In this document: positions 46,436 through 55,189 of the stretch, piece by piece
Position numbering within the stretch: position 1 is the stretch's first letter
Layout of the letters: every line of letters begins with the position of its first letter
Assembly: GCF_004965515.1 (NCBI RefSeq)
Contig: NZ_SSHH01000002.1
Span: 268,840 to 332,839, forward strand
Reading direction: 5' to 3'
Length of the DNA: 64,000 nucleotides
DNA from: Alteraurantiacibacter aquimixticola
GTDB taxonomy: Bacteria; Pseudomonadota; Alphaproteobacteria; Sphingomonadales; Sphingomonadaceae
The notes under the pieces: generated by a model
What the model saw: only the letters and a program-made list of their open reading frames with translations
Database searches by the model: none
What the model was told of the DNA's origin: nothing
Made by a program: the position numbers and the translations under genes

Positions 46436-48433
46436 TTAATTGGCAAGCTTTGCAAGAATTTGCGGGACGATCTTCTCTGCCGAGAAGCCGAAATGTTCGA
46501 ACAGGACCGGCGCCGGGGCCGAAGCACCGAAGCGGTCGAGGCCAATGTTGAGGCCGTTCATGCCCGTATAGCGCTCCCAGCCCTGCGTGACACCCGCTTC
46601 GATCGAGACGGCGAGCGCATCAGCGGGGATGAGGTCAGCCTTGTAGGCGGCATCCTGCTTGTTGAAGAGCTCCTGGCACGGGACCGAAACAACGTCGGCA
46701 CCGATGCCCTGTGCTTCGAGCGCGGCGGCCGTATCGAGCGCGACCGAGACTTCGGAGCCGGTTGCCAGCAGCACGACCTTGCGATCCGCACCGGCCGCCT
46801 TCAGGCGATAGGCGCCCTTGGCCGAGCGGTTGGAAGCAGCGGTCCAATTCTCGTCACCCTCGCCGCGCACGGGCGGCAGGTTCTGGCGCGACAGGCACAG
46901 CACAGAGGGCGTGTTGGGCGTCTGCAGCGCGAGCGCCCAGCATTCGGCCGTCTCGATGGCATCGGCGGGGCGATAGACGTTGAGGTTCGGGATCAGGCGC
47001 AGCGACATTACCTGCTCCACCGGCTGGTGGGTCGGGCCGTCTTCGCCAAGGCCGATCGAATCATGCGTCATCACATAGACCACGCCAGCCTTCTGCAGCG
47101 CGGAGAGGCGGATGGCGTTGCGGGCATAGTCGCTGAAGATCAGGAAAGTGCCGCCATAGGGCACCACACCGCCATGCAGGAACATGCCGTTCATCGCCGC
47201 GGCCATGCCGAATTCGCGGATGCCATAATAGAGATAGCGGCCACCGTAATTGCCGCAGGTGAGGGGATCGGTGGAGGCGGTCTTGGTATTGTTCGAGCCC
47301 GTGAGGTCGGCAGAGCCGCCGATCAGCTGCGGAATCTTCTCGGTCAGCGGGCCCAGCGCCATTTCGGAGGCCTTGCGGCTCGCCACCTTGGGCGGGTCCT
47401 TGGCGAGTGCGCTGATGTGCTCTTCCAGCGCCGGGGCGGCCTGATCGGCAACGCCTGCCAGCTGGTTTTCGAGATCGGCCTTCTTGCCGCTCGCATCGAG
47501 GCGCGCCTTCCACGCCGCATTGGCCTCGCCGCCGCGCTTACCCAGCTCGCGCCAGTTGGCCATGATGTCATCGGGGATCACGAAAGGTTCGTGCTCCCAA
47601 CCCAGCTCCACGCGAGCCGCTGCGACTTCATTCTCGCCCAGTGGTGCGCCATGCACGCCCGAGGTGCCCTGCTTGTTGGGCGAGCCCTTGCCGATGATCG
47701 TCTTGCAGGCGACGATCGAGGGGCGCGGATCGGACACCGCTTCCACGATGGCGCGGCGGATATCGGCCGGGTCATGGCCGTCACAACGCACCGTGTGCCA
47801 CTTGGTCGCTTCATAGCGGGCCAGCACGTCCTCGCTGGAGGAGAGCTCGACCGAACCGTCAATGGTGACGTTGTTGTCGTCCCACAGCACGATCAGATTG
47901 CCCAGCTCGAGGTGGCCGGCAATGCCGATCGCTTCGTGATTAATGCCTTCCATCAGGCAGCCGTCGCCCGCCAGAACCCAGGTCTTGTGGTCGATCACAT
48001 CGTCGCCGAACTTGGCGTTGAGATGGCGTTCGGCAATCGCCATGCCCACGCCCATCGCCAGGCCCTGGCCCAGCGGGCCGGTGGTGCATTCCACGCCATC
48101 GATCAGGAAGTTTTCCGGGTGACCGGCGCAGGGGCTGCCCAGCTGGCGGAAGTTGCGGATGTCATCCATCGTCGGCTCGGCATAGCCGGTGAGATGCAGC
48201 AGCGAATAAATGAGCATCGAGCCATGGCCGGCGGACAGCACGAAGCGGTCGCGATCGGGCCACTGCGGATCCTTAGGATCGAATTTGAGGTAATCGGAAT
48301 AGAGAACCGTCGCCACGTCAGCCATGCCCATCGGCATGCCGGGGTGCCCGATATTGGCGGCCTGCACCGCATCCATGGTGAGGGCGCGAATGGCATTGGC
48401 CATCGACTGGAAAGTGGATGCGTCCTGGCTCAT
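46436..48433 (-). CDS. tkt: Transketolase
   Basis: Transfers two-carbon units between sugar phosphates in the pentose phosphate pathway. The 665-residue protein has the thiamine-diphosphate motif GDGCLMEG (156-163), GHPGMPMGMA, STDPLTCGNYGGRYLYYGIREFGMAA and LGEDGPTHQPVEQ. It is the first gene of the cluster with gap and pgk, an arrangement seen in many alphaproteobacteria. No CbbR gene, RuBisCO or phosphoribulokinase is nearby, so it serves central metabolism rather than carbon fixation. Confidence 0.97.
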   Translation of the reverse strand: MSQDASTFQSMANAIRALTMDAVQAANIGHPGMPMGMADVATVLYSDYLKFDPKDPQWPDRDRFVLSAGHGSMLIYSLLHLTGYAEPTMDDIRNFRQLGSPCAGHPENFLIDGVECTTGPLGQGLAMGVGMAIAERHLNAKFGDDVIDHKTWVLAGDGCLMEGINHEAIGIAGHLELGNLIVLWDDNNVTIDGSVELSSSEDVLARYEATKWHTVRCDGHDPADIRRAIVEAVSDPRPSIVACKTIIGKGSPNKQGTSGVHGAPLGENEVAAARVELGWEHEPFVIPDDIMANWRELGKRGGEANAAWKARLDASGKKADLENQLAGVADQAAPALEEHISALAKDPPKVASRKASEMALGPLTEKIPQLIGGSADLTGSNNTKTASTDPLTCGNYGGRYLYYGIREFGMAAAMNGMFLHGGVVPYGGTFLIFSDYARNAIRLSALQKAGVVYVMTHDSIGLGEDGPTHQPVEQVMSLRLIPNLNVYRPADAIETAECWALALQTPNTPSVLCLSRQNLPPVRGEGDENWTAASNRSAKGAYRLKAAGADRKVVLLATGSEVSVALDTAAALEAQGIGADVVSVPCQELFNKQDAAYKADLIPADALAVSIEAGVTQGWERYTGMNGLNIGLDRFGASAPAPVLFEHFGFSAEKIVPQILAKLAN

Positions 48434-48624
48434 CGGGAAATTCTCTCCGCTCTAGGGTTCTCGGGTCACGATTCGATTGCGCGCTCATTGGGGGAGGCCC
48501 TGCCCGCCCGTCAAGCACGGCCCTGAGATCAACTGCCTTTGGCGTGAGCCGGGACGCTAGGCTTATTCACAACTTCACGCGCCAAGCCTTTGCGGACATT
48601 GTCGGATTTGGTTAATCACCCCGC

Positions 48625-48816
48625 ATGGAGGAGGAACGCATCCTGCGGGCGATGGCCAGGATCAAGGCGGCGACGCGGCGGATCGAAGCGGCTGCGACGG
48701 TTCCTCCCGTGCCTGTTGAAGACAGCGCCCTTGCCGAACGTCACGAAAAGCTGCGGAAAGAGGCAATGGCCACCCTCGCCCAGATCGATTCCCTGATCGG
48801 GGAGATGGAGGCATGA
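48625..48816 (+). CDS. Small coiled-coil protein encoded directly upstream of zapA (ZauP-like candidate)
   Basis: A 63-residue, highly charged, almost entirely helical protein (IKAATRRIEAAATVPP, then AERHEKLRKEAMATLAQIDSLIGEMEA) with heptad-like spacing. It overlaps zapA by four bases (ATGA) and so is co-translated with it. In Caulobacter a coiled-coil protein, ZauP, encoded just upstream of zapA, works with ZapA to focus the FtsZ ring; position and character make this gene a candidate counterpart, although it is short and I cannot show homology. A GTG or other earlier start is not needed; ATG 48625 is the first ATG. Confidence 0.6.
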   Translation: MEEERILRAMARIKAATRRIEAAATVPPVPVEDSALAERHEKLRKEAMATLAQIDSLIGEMEA

Positions 48817-49130
48817 GCAATGTCAACCTGACCATCGGCGGCCGCCGCTACACGCTGGGATGCGCGGAAGGCGAGGAACAGCATATCGAGAAGCTGGGCG
48901 CTGCCATCGACAGCAAGCTGTCGGCAACGGCCGGCTTGCAGGGAATGTCCGAAGCGCACACGCTGCTCTATGCCGCGCTGCTGATGGCGGACGAGGCGCA
49001 GGAAGCGAATAGCGGCGCTGATTCGAATGAGCTTCCCAAGATGCCTCCCGTCGGCGAACCACTGGAAGAATTGGCGGAAAGGCTGGAATCTCTCGCATCC
49101 AAGCTTGAGGAGCAGGCTTCCGCTCCCTAG
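48813..49130 (+). CDS. zapA: Cell division protein ZapA
   Basis: ZapA binds and bundles FtsZ filaments at the division site. The 105-residue protein has the N-terminal ZapA head (SNVNLTIGGRRYTLGCAEGEE) with the usual LTIGGRxY motif, then a helix LGAAIDSKLSATAGLQGMSEAHTLLYAALLMADE, and a C-terminal coiled coil ending ERLESLASKLEEQ. It is followed by the 6S RNA region and fau, the conserved order in many proteobacteria. Confidence 0.92.
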   Translation: MSNVNLTIGGRRYTLGCAEGEEQHIEKLGAAIDSKLSATAGLQGMSEAHTLLYAALLMADEAQEANSGADSNELPKMPPVGEPLEELAERLESLASKLEEQASAP

Positions 49131-49164
49131 ATAACCGCTCGGCGGGACTGCCCGGCACGAGCTG

Positions 49165-49320
49165 TTAGAAAATCCCTGAGGCTATAAGCAATCCAAGGGA
49201 GCTGTCCCTACCGGGGTCACGGGTTCGTCCTGGCGGCTCTGGATATACGGCGCCCACCTGACGTTGAGGCGTCAGTGGATTTCCCGGAAAACGACCCATG
49301 GTGGTTCCGCCACTCACTAT
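49165..49320 (+). ncRNA. ssrS: 6S RNA (SsrS), approximate limits
   Basis: The 205-base gap between zapA and the 5-formyltetrahydrofolate cyclo-ligase gene is the conserved site of 6S RNA, which binds sigma-70 RNA polymerase in stationary phase. The sequence has complementary ends (AAATCC near 49170 with GGATTT at 49277-49282), a G+C-rich inner stem (GTCCCTACCGGGG region) and the small hairpin CTGACG-TTGAGG-CGTCAG (49258-49275) expected on the 3' side of the bubble. I infer identity from position and folding; exact ends are uncertain. Confidence 0.55.
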
Positions 49321-49335
49321 GGGGAGAAGCACTAG

Positions 49336-49923
49336 GTGACAGAGACGATTGCGGATCGCAAAGCCGCGCTGCGCAAGCAATTGCGCAAGGCCCGCCGCGA
49401 ACATGCCGCCGCCCTGCCGAAGGAAGTGAGCGCGCTGGTCTTCAATCGCCCGCCCGCGCCGGTGCTGGAAATGGTGCCCGAAGGCGCGACCATCGGTCTC
49501 TATCGCGCCGATCCCGGCGAAGCGCCCGCCTTCTCCTACACCAAGTTCTTCTTCGAGCGCGGCCACCCCATTGCCCTGCCCCGCATCACCACGCTTGATG
49601 CGCCGATGCGCTTTCACGCGCATAGCGACCCGTTCGAAGAGAGTGATCTCGAGGACGGCCCGATGGGCCTGCGCCAGCCTTCTGGCGGGCTGCCCGAAAT
49701 CGTGCCCGACGTCCTCTTCATGCCGCTGGTCGGCTTCACCGTGACAGGCGACCGCCTCGGCCAGGGCGGCGGCTTCTACGATCGCTGGCTGGAAGCGCAT
49801 CCGGACACCATCGCCATCGGCATGGCGTGGGACATGCAGGAAGTGGGCGACCTGCCGGTGGAAGATCACGACATGCCGCTCGCCGCCATCGTCACGCCCA
49901 CGCGAATCCTGGGACCATTCTGA
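49336..49923 (+). CDS. fau: 5-formyltetrahydrofolate cyclo-ligase
   Basis: Converts 5-formyl-tetrahydrofolate to methenyl-tetrahydrofolate with ATP. The 195-residue protein starts at GTG (TETIADRKAALRKQLRKARRE), has the family core LPRITTLDAPMRFH, and the ATP/substrate loop VPLVGF-type segment LFMPLVGFTVTGDRLGQGGGFYDRWL. It lies downstream of 6S RNA, as in Escherichia coli ygfA, where the two are co-transcribed. Its stop overlaps the next start as TGATG. Confidence 0.93.
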   Translation: MTETIADRKAALRKQLRKARREHAAALPKEVSALVFNRPPAPVLEMVPEGATIGLYRADPGEAPAFSYTKFFFERGHPIALPRITTLDAPMRFHAHSDPFEESDLEDGPMGLRQPSGGLPEIVPDVLFMPLVGFTVTGDRLGQGGGFYDRWLEAHPDTIAIGMAWDMQEVGDLPVEDHDMPLAAIVTPTRILGPF

Positions 49924-50138
49924 TGCGCACCGAACCGACATGGCGCATTCCGGTGGGCGTGCTTGGCCTGCTTGCGGCGCTGCTGGTCTACGGCCTGGTG
50001 ATTGCCCGCTATGCGCCGGGCATTATCGGCGACTGGCCGACCTTGGTGCAGACGTTGATCTACATAGTGCTGGGATTGATCTGGCTGCTGCCGCTGAAGC
50101 GATTCCTGATGTGGATGGAAACGGGGCGCTGGGGCTGA
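49923..50138 (+). CDS. DUF2842 small membrane protein
   Basis: A 71-residue inner-membrane protein with two helices (VGVLGLLAALLVYGLVIA and TLVQTLIYIVLGLIWLLPL) and the conserved alphaproteobacterial ending LPLKRFLMWMETGRW of the DUF2842 family. Function is unknown. The start overlaps the fau stop, so it belongs to the zapA-fau unit. Confidence 0.85.
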   Translation: MRTEPTWRIPVGVLGLLAALLVYGLVIARYAPGIIGDWPTLVQTLIYIVLGLIWLLPLKRFLMWMETGRWG

Positions 50139-50148
50139 GCCCGGAAGA

Positions 50149-50874
50149 TCAGCTCTTCTGCCATTCCATCAGCAGGGCGTAAGGCACGCGCCGGTACTTC
50201 TCGACCTTGGCGGGTTCGCCCGAGACGGGTTCCGGCTCGTCGAAATATGTGAGCTGCAAGCCCTGCCCGATCAGCGCCTTCATATAGGCAGAGAGCGGCC
50301 GGTGATAATTCGTGATCGCGATCCCGGCCCATTCCTCATGGTTTACCGCCTCATCCAGATAGTGATCGAAGCGGAAATGAGCGCGGCGCCCGTCATCGCC
50401 ATAAACCCAGCGCTCGCGCGCCTCATCCTGTGTCGGGACGGTGACGAAGGAATTGAGGTTCGCGATGACCAGCACCCCGCCCGGCGCCAGCACCCGCGCC
50501 ATTTGCCCGATCGCCGTCTTGTAGTCGGCAATGTCGATCAGGCTGAAGCAGGACACCACCAGGTCGAAGCTGGCATTGTCGAAAGGCAGGTCGTGGGCGG
50601 AGCCGACCTGGTACTGCCCGCCAGGATCGCGCTTGACCGCTTCTTCGATCAGCCGTGCCGTCGGATCGATTCCGATGGAAGCAATGCCCAGCGAGCCAAG
50701 CAGGCGGCACAGGCGCCCTTCGCCGCATCCCACATCGAGTGCCTTGCGATAGCCGCGTCCGGAAAGCCGCTTCGTCATTGCCGGATCGAGGACGTGCTCG
50801 CGCATCCAGTCGCCGCGCTCGCCCATGCTGGCGATCCAGGCCTGGGCCGACAGGTCCCAGTCTGAACCTGCCAT
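50149..50874 (-). CDS. Class I SAM-dependent methyltransferase
   Basis: A 241-residue methyltransferase with the SAM-binding motif ALDVGCGEGR (45-54), an acidic residue at the end of strand two (SIGIDPTA), SFDLVVSCFSLIDI and RVLAPGGVLVIANLN. The N-terminal WDLSAQAWIASMGERGDW and the C-terminal ITNYHRPLSAYM resemble small-molecule methyltransferases, but the substrate is unknown. It converges with the DUF2842 gene, ten bases apart, and lies downstream of the minus-strand tRNA-Asp, from which it might be read. Confidence 0.85.
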   Translation of the reverse strand: MAGSDWDLSAQAWIASMGERGDWMREHVLDPAMTKRLSGRGYRKALDVGCGEGRLCRLLGSLGIASIGIDPTARLIEEAVKRDPGGQYQVGSAHDLPFDNASFDLVVSCFSLIDIADYKTAIGQMARVLAPGGVLVIANLNSFVTVPTQDEARERWVYGDDGRRAHFRFDHYLDEAVNHEEWAGIAITNYHRPLSAYMKALIGQGLQLTYFDEPEPVSGEPAKVEKYRRVPYALLMEWQKS

Positions 50875-50910
50875 GCCGCCGCATCCTCATGATTTTGGAG
50901 GGGACCCAAG

Positions 50911-50987
<77 letters not shown>

Positions 50988-51118
50988 AAAAACCTTGGTT
51001 TCAAGGGGGCGTTGCACCGCTTGGGAGAGGCGCCTCTAGGGCAGCTCCAAATGCCTGTCAACTCGCCTTTGGCAATCTTGTGAAAAAGGCCGGATTGCGC
51101 GCTAACCGACCGCCGGAA

Positions 51119-52075
51119 TCATACCGCGACAGGCGCCCGGATCACCCCTTGCGGTGCGTAGTCGCGCACTTCGAAATCCTCGAAACGATAGGAGAAAATG
51201 TCCTCCGCCTTGCGCAGGATCGCGAATGTCGGCTCGCCATCGGGTTCGCGCGAAAGCTGCTCTTCTACCAGGTGCGCGTGATTGAGGTAGAGATGCGTGT
51301 CGCCGCCCATCCACACCAGCTCGCCCGGCTGATAGCCCACCTGCTGTGCGATCATGCGCGTGAGAATCGTTGCCCCGACGAGGTTGAAGGGCAGGCCCAG
51401 CGCGACATCGCAGCTGCGCTGGTAGAGCGCGCAATTGAGCCGTGCCGCATCGCCCTCCCCCGCGACATGGAACTGGTAGGTCTTGTGGCACGGCGGCAGC
51501 GCCATGCGGTCGAGCTCGGCGACGTTCCAGCCCTCTATGATATGGCGGCGGCTACCCGGATTGGTCCTGAGGCTTTCGACCACGCCCGCTACCTGGTTGA
51601 TTCCCGGCCCGGCGATGAACTTGCCCTCGCCATCCGACTCGTAGGTCGGCCAATCGACCCATTGCTTGCCATAAACGGGGCCGAGATCGCCCCATTTCGC
51701 GGCAAAGGCCTCATCCTCGACGATCCGCGCCTCGAAATCCTTCTGGTCCATCTGGTCACCGGTCTGCTGGCGGTACTTGGCAAGCGGCCAGTCGCTCCAG
51801 ATCGTCACGCCTACCTGCAGCAGCGGGCGGATATTGGTGTTGCCGGTGAGGAACCACAGCATTTCCTTCGCCGCGGCCTTCCAGAACACGCGCTTGGTGG
51901 TGAGCAGCGGGATTCGGTCAGCGCCAAGATCGAAGCGCAATTGCGCGCCGAAGACGGAGCGCGTGCCCACGCCCGTGCGGTCCATCCGCTGGTCCCCATG
52001 CTCCCAGATGTGACGCATCAGGTCGAGATATTGCCATTCGGGGTGGTCGGGGCGGGATCGTGCAGGAGCGCTCAT
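51119..52075 (-). CDS. thyA: Thymidylate synthase
   Basis: Methylates dUMP to dTMP with methylene-tetrahydrofolate. The 318-residue protein is longer than the 264-residue Escherichia coli enzyme because of an insertion between about residues 104 and 155 (GDQMDQKDFEARIVEDE), as in other bacteria with the long form. Catalytic Cys196 is in LPPCHKTYQFHV, and DRTGVGTRSVFG, NIRPLLQVGVTIW and WMGGDTHLYLNH are conserved. No dihydrofolate reductase gene follows; the 131 bases between its stop and tRNA-Asp hold nothing I can identify. Confidence 0.96.
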   Translation of the reverse strand: MSAPARSRPDHPEWQYLDLMRHIWEHGDQRMDRTGVGTRSVFGAQLRFDLGADRIPLLTTKRVFWKAAAKEMLWFLTGNTNIRPLLQVGVTIWSDWPLAKYRQQTGDQMDQKDFEARIVEDEAFAAKWGDLGPVYGKQWVDWPTYESDGEGKFIAGPGINQVAGVVESLRTNPGSRRHIIEGWNVAELDRMALPPCHKTYQFHVAGEGDAARLNCALYQRSCDVALGLPFNLVGATILTRMIAQQVGYQPGELVWMGGDTHLYLNHAHLVEEQLSREPDGEPTFAILRKAEDIFSYRFEDFEVRDYAPQGVIRAPVAV

Positions 52076-52280
52076 ATCTATCGGCTATCACCGGCAGGCG
52101 GGGGATTCCAGCCACTCCACTGCCTCATCCTCACTCTTTTTCCCCGCTGCGTACGGGCGGAAATCGCCTTGCCGGCAGTGGCTGTGAAAAGAAGCGTGAA
52201 TCCTGCCTTGCATGGCCCAAACTTGCTCTCTATAGGCTCGCGCCTGCCTTCCGGACCGCCATCACGGCGGATCATCCGGT

Positions 52281-52357
52281 CGGGGAGTAGCTCAGCCTGG
52301 TAGAGCACTGTCTTCGGGAGGCAGGGGCCGGAGGTTCGAATCCTCTCTCCCCGACCA
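52281..52357 (+). tRNA. tRNA-Pro (anticodon CGG)
   Basis: A 77-base cloverleaf with encoded CCA. Acceptor CGGGGAG pairs with CTCCCCG, the anticodon loop TTCGGGA carries CGG (52315-52317), and the T-arm has GGTTCGAATCC. The 185 bases between it and purF hold no recognised feature. Confidence 0.97.
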
Positions 52358-52542
52358 TTTTCCTTTAACCTATCCCTTGCTCGAGGCGGCGCTGCAGGCG
52401 CCTCGGCGCGACATGCGCGTCACATGTGCGGTATGAAATGTAACAAAATCGCCTCAAATGCCGTCTCGCGCCTTGTCATTACTCCCTGGCGTTGCCATTG
52501 GGGGCAGCGCCGGTCCACCTTGCGAGATGCAGCATCCATCGC

Positions 52543-54018
52543 ATGACAAATTTTACCCATCCCTTCCTCGACCTCGACGGCGACAAGCTGCGCGAGGAAT
52601 GCGGCGTGTTCGGCGTCATTGGCGGCGCGGAAGCTGCCGCAACCTGCGCGCTGGGCCTCCACGCCCTGCAGCATCGCGGGCAGGAAGCGGTGGGCATCAC
52701 CAGCTTCGACGGCACTGAGTTCTTCACTCGGCGCGGGCTCGGCCATGTGGCGGATAACTTCGCCACCGGCGAATCGATTGCCGAACTGCCCGGCCATATG
52801 GCTGCGGGCCATGTGCGCTACTCCACCACCGGCGGCGCCGGGCTGCGCAACGTCCAGCCGCTCTATGCCGATCTTGCCAGCGGCGGCTTTGCCGTGGCGC
52901 ATAACGGCAACATCTCCAATGCCCGCAAGCTGCGGCAGGAGCTGGTGAACAAGGGCGCGATCTTCCAGTCGACTTCCGACACGGAAGTGATCATCCACCT
53001 CGTCGCCACCAGCCGCTATCCGACCATGATGGACAAGCTGGTCGATGCGTTGCGCCTCGTCGAAGGAGCTTATGCGCTGGTGGTGATGACGCCGCGCGGG
53101 ATGATGGCCTGCCGCGATCCGCTGGGCATCCGCCCGCTGGTGATGGGCAAGCTGGGCGATGCGACCATCTTCGCCAGCGAGACGGTGGCGCTGGACGTGG
53201 TCGGCGCCGAGTTCCTGCGCCAGATCGATCCGGGCGAATTCGTCGAGGTCGATTTCGACGGCACCGTGCGCAGTTCGCGCCCCTTCGGATCGATCAACCC
53301 GCGCCCCTGCATTTTCGAGCATGTCTATTTCAGCCGGCCGGATTCGATCTTCAACGATCGCTCGGTCTACGAATCGCGCAAGAACATCGGCATGGAGCTG
53401 GCGAAGGAAAAGCCGGTGGAAGCGGACCTCGTGGTTCCCGTGCCGGACAGCGGCGTGCCGGCGGCAATCGGCTATTCGCAGCAATCGGGTATCCCCTTCG
53501 AGCTGGGCATCATCCGCAGCCACTATGTCGGCCGCACCTTCATCCAGCCTTCGGACGGCGCACGCCATGCGGGCGTGAAGCGCAAGCACAATGCCAACCG
53601 CCTGCTGGTGGAAGGCAAGAAGATCGTGCTGATCGACGATTCCATCGTGCGCGGCACCACCAGCCTCAAGATCGTGCAGATGATGCGCGATGCGGGCGCC
53701 AGCGAAGTGCATTTCCGCGTCGCCAGCCCGCCTACCGGCCATGGCTGCTATTACGGCGTCGACACGCCCGAACGCTCCAAGCTGCTGGCAGGCCGGATGG
53801 ACCTGGCCGCCATGCGCGAATTCATCCAGGCCGACAGCCTCGCCTTCGTCTCGATCGACGGGCTCTATCGCGCGGTGGGTCTTTCCGGGCGCGAAAACGG
53901 TTGCCCGCAATATTGCGACGCCTGCTTTACCGGCGACTATCCCACTGCACTGACCGACCTCGCCGATCGGCACGAAGAGGACGCCCAATTGAAACTGCCG
54001 GTGGGCAAGGTCGCCTGA
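52543..54018 (+). CDS. purF: Amidophosphoribosyltransferase
   Basis: Catalyses the first committed step of purine synthesis, making phosphoribosylamine from PRPP and glutamine. The 491-residue protein is the Bacillus-type form: a 19-residue propeptide must be removed to expose Cys20 (EECGVFGVIGG) as the N-terminal glutaminase nucleophile, and cysteines in the C-terminal GCPQYCDACFTGDY are the last iron-sulfur ligands. The PRPP loop is VLIDDSIVRGTTS. ATG 52543 is chosen for this propeptide; the ORF extends further upstream without similarity. The SDR gene starts one base after its stop. Confidence 0.96.
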   Translation: MTNFTHPFLDLDGDKLREECGVFGVIGGAEAAATCALGLHALQHRGQEAVGITSFDGTEFFTRRGLGHVADNFATGESIAELPGHMAAGHVRYSTTGGAGLRNVQPLYADLASGGFAVAHNGNISNARKLRQELVNKGAIFQSTSDTEVIIHLVATSRYPTMMDKLVDALRLVEGAYALVVMTPRGMMACRDPLGIRPLVMGKLGDATIFASETVALDVVGAEFLRQIDPGEFVEVDFDGTVRSSRPFGSINPRPCIFEHVYFSRPDSIFNDRSVYESRKNIGMELAKEKPVEADLVVPVPDSGVPAAIGYSQQSGIPFELGIIRSHYVGRTFIQPSDGARHAGVKRKHNANRLLVEGKKIVLIDDSIVRGTTSLKIVQMMRDAGASEVHFRVASPPTGHGCYYGVDTPERSKLLAGRMDLAAMREFIQADSLAFVSIDGLYRAVGLSGRENGCPQYCDACFTGDYPTALTDLADRHEEDAQLKLPVGKVA

Positions 54019-54019
54019 C

Positions 54020-54739
54020 ATGGCTGACAAAGCACTGGAAGGCCGCATCGCCCTGGTCACCGGGGCCAGCCGGGGCATCGGCGCCGCTACCGCCAAGGCG
54101 CTTGCCGAAGCCGGCGCGCATGTCGTCGTCACCGGGCGCAACGTGAAGGACCTCGAAGCGGTCGAGGATGCGATCCACGCGGAAGGTGGCAGTTCCACCA
54201 TCGCGCCGATGGACCTTACCGAGAGCGATTCGATCGGGCGCCTCGCCCACGCGATCGCGGAACGCTGGGACAGGCTGGACATCCTCGTGATCAGCGCCGC
54301 CATGCTGCCCACGCTGACGCCCGTCACCCAGATCGACGCCAAGCAGTTCAACCAGGCGCTGACGCTCAACGTGCTGGCAACGCAGGCGCTGCTCGCCGCA
54401 TTCGACCCGCTGCTGAAGCGCAGCGAGCACGGCCGGATCATCGGCCTCACCAGCTCGGTCGGCGCGGAACCACGCGCTTTCTGGGGCGCTTACGGCGCGA
54501 CCAAGGCCGCTTTCGACAATTTGCTGATGAGCCACGGGCAGGAGATCGGCCGCATCTCCGAAACGCGCGTCGCCATCGTCGATCCAGGTGCGACTCGCAC
54601 CGCCATGCGCGCCCGTGCCTATCCCGGCGAAGACCCGCAGACGGTCAAGCCGCCCGAAGCCGTGGCTTCGCGTATCGCCGAACTGCTGGCGGAGGATTTC
54701 GAGAACCTCCACCGCGAAAGAGTGTCAATTTCAGCTTAA
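54020..54739 (+). CDS. Short-chain dehydrogenase/reductase
   Basis: A 239-residue NAD(P)-dependent oxidoreductase of the classical SDR fold: cofactor loop TGASRGIG (14-21), the SSVGAEPRAFWGAYGATK segment with the catalytic Ser, Tyr and Lys, and VAIVDPGATRTAMRARAYPGED after it. The usual NNAG tetrad is replaced by VISAAM. The substrate is unknown; such SDR genes are common directly after purF in this group, which does not prove a purine role. It is almost certainly co-transcribed with purF. Confidence 0.85.
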   Translation: MADKALEGRIALVTGASRGIGAATAKALAEAGAHVVVTGRNVKDLEAVEDAIHAEGGSSTIAPMDLTESDSIGRLAHAIAERWDRLDILVISAAMLPTLTPVTQIDAKQFNQALTLNVLATQALLAAFDPLLKRSEHGRIIGLTSSVGAEPRAFWGAYGATKAAFDNLLMSHGQEIGRISETRVAIVDPGATRTAMRARAYPGEDPQTVKPPEAVASRIAELLAEDFENLHRERVSISA

Positions 54740-54838
54740 CCATATCTGGCAAGTTCCTGGTAAGGATTGGGACGCATCCTGCCCTCAGCAAGGTCATGAT
54801 GATCTTGTGTTTGAAGCAACAGCTTGAGGGATACCGCA

Positions 54839-55189
54839 ATGAGCACTCTAGAACATGCTCAGGGGCGATATGACGTTGCCGCACAAGAAGATCGCTGCGC
54901 ACCGCGCACGAAAATTGTCATTCCCGCGCAACTGCGCGCATCGGGAATGCGTTCTTTCCAGACTGTGGTGAACGACCTGTCGCTCTCCGGCTTTTCGGCC
55001 ACGGCCGTCACCCGCATGCACCCCGGTGCCATTTGCTGGCTGACACTGCCGGGTCTCGAATCGCTGCAGGCCGAAGTCGTGTGGTGGGAAAACGGCCAGT
55101 GTGGTTGTGCATTTGCCAACCTGCTGAGCCCGATCGTCCACGACAACATCCTCGCCCGCTATCGCGGCGACGGCACGCACCGCGGCTGA
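54839..55189 (+). CDS. PilZ-domain protein (candidate c-di-GMP receptor)
   Basis: A 116-residue single-domain protein with the PilZ c-di-GMP binding pattern: RCAPR (R-x3-R) in the N-terminal part and DLSLSG (D-x-S-x2-G) about 25 residues later, followed by the beta-barrel (ICWLTLPGLESLQAEVVWWENGQCGCAF). Both binding motifs are intact, so it can probably bind the messenger. The ATG at 54839 is preceded by GAGGG. It has no attached output domain; targets such as motility or exopolysaccharide synthesis are open. Its stop abuts the stop of the opposing serine hydrolase gene. Confidence 0.85.
   Translation: MSTLEHAQGRYDVAAQEDRCAPRTKIVIPAQLRASGMRSFQTVVNDLSLSGFSATAVTRMHPGAICWLTLPGLESLQAEVVWWENGQCGCAFANLLSPIVHDNILARYRGDGTHRG

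Noticed and set aside
52358-52542. Possible purine riboswitch or regulatory RNA before purF
   Set aside because: I could not find paired elements or a conserved core; the 185-base gap shows only scattered short repeats.
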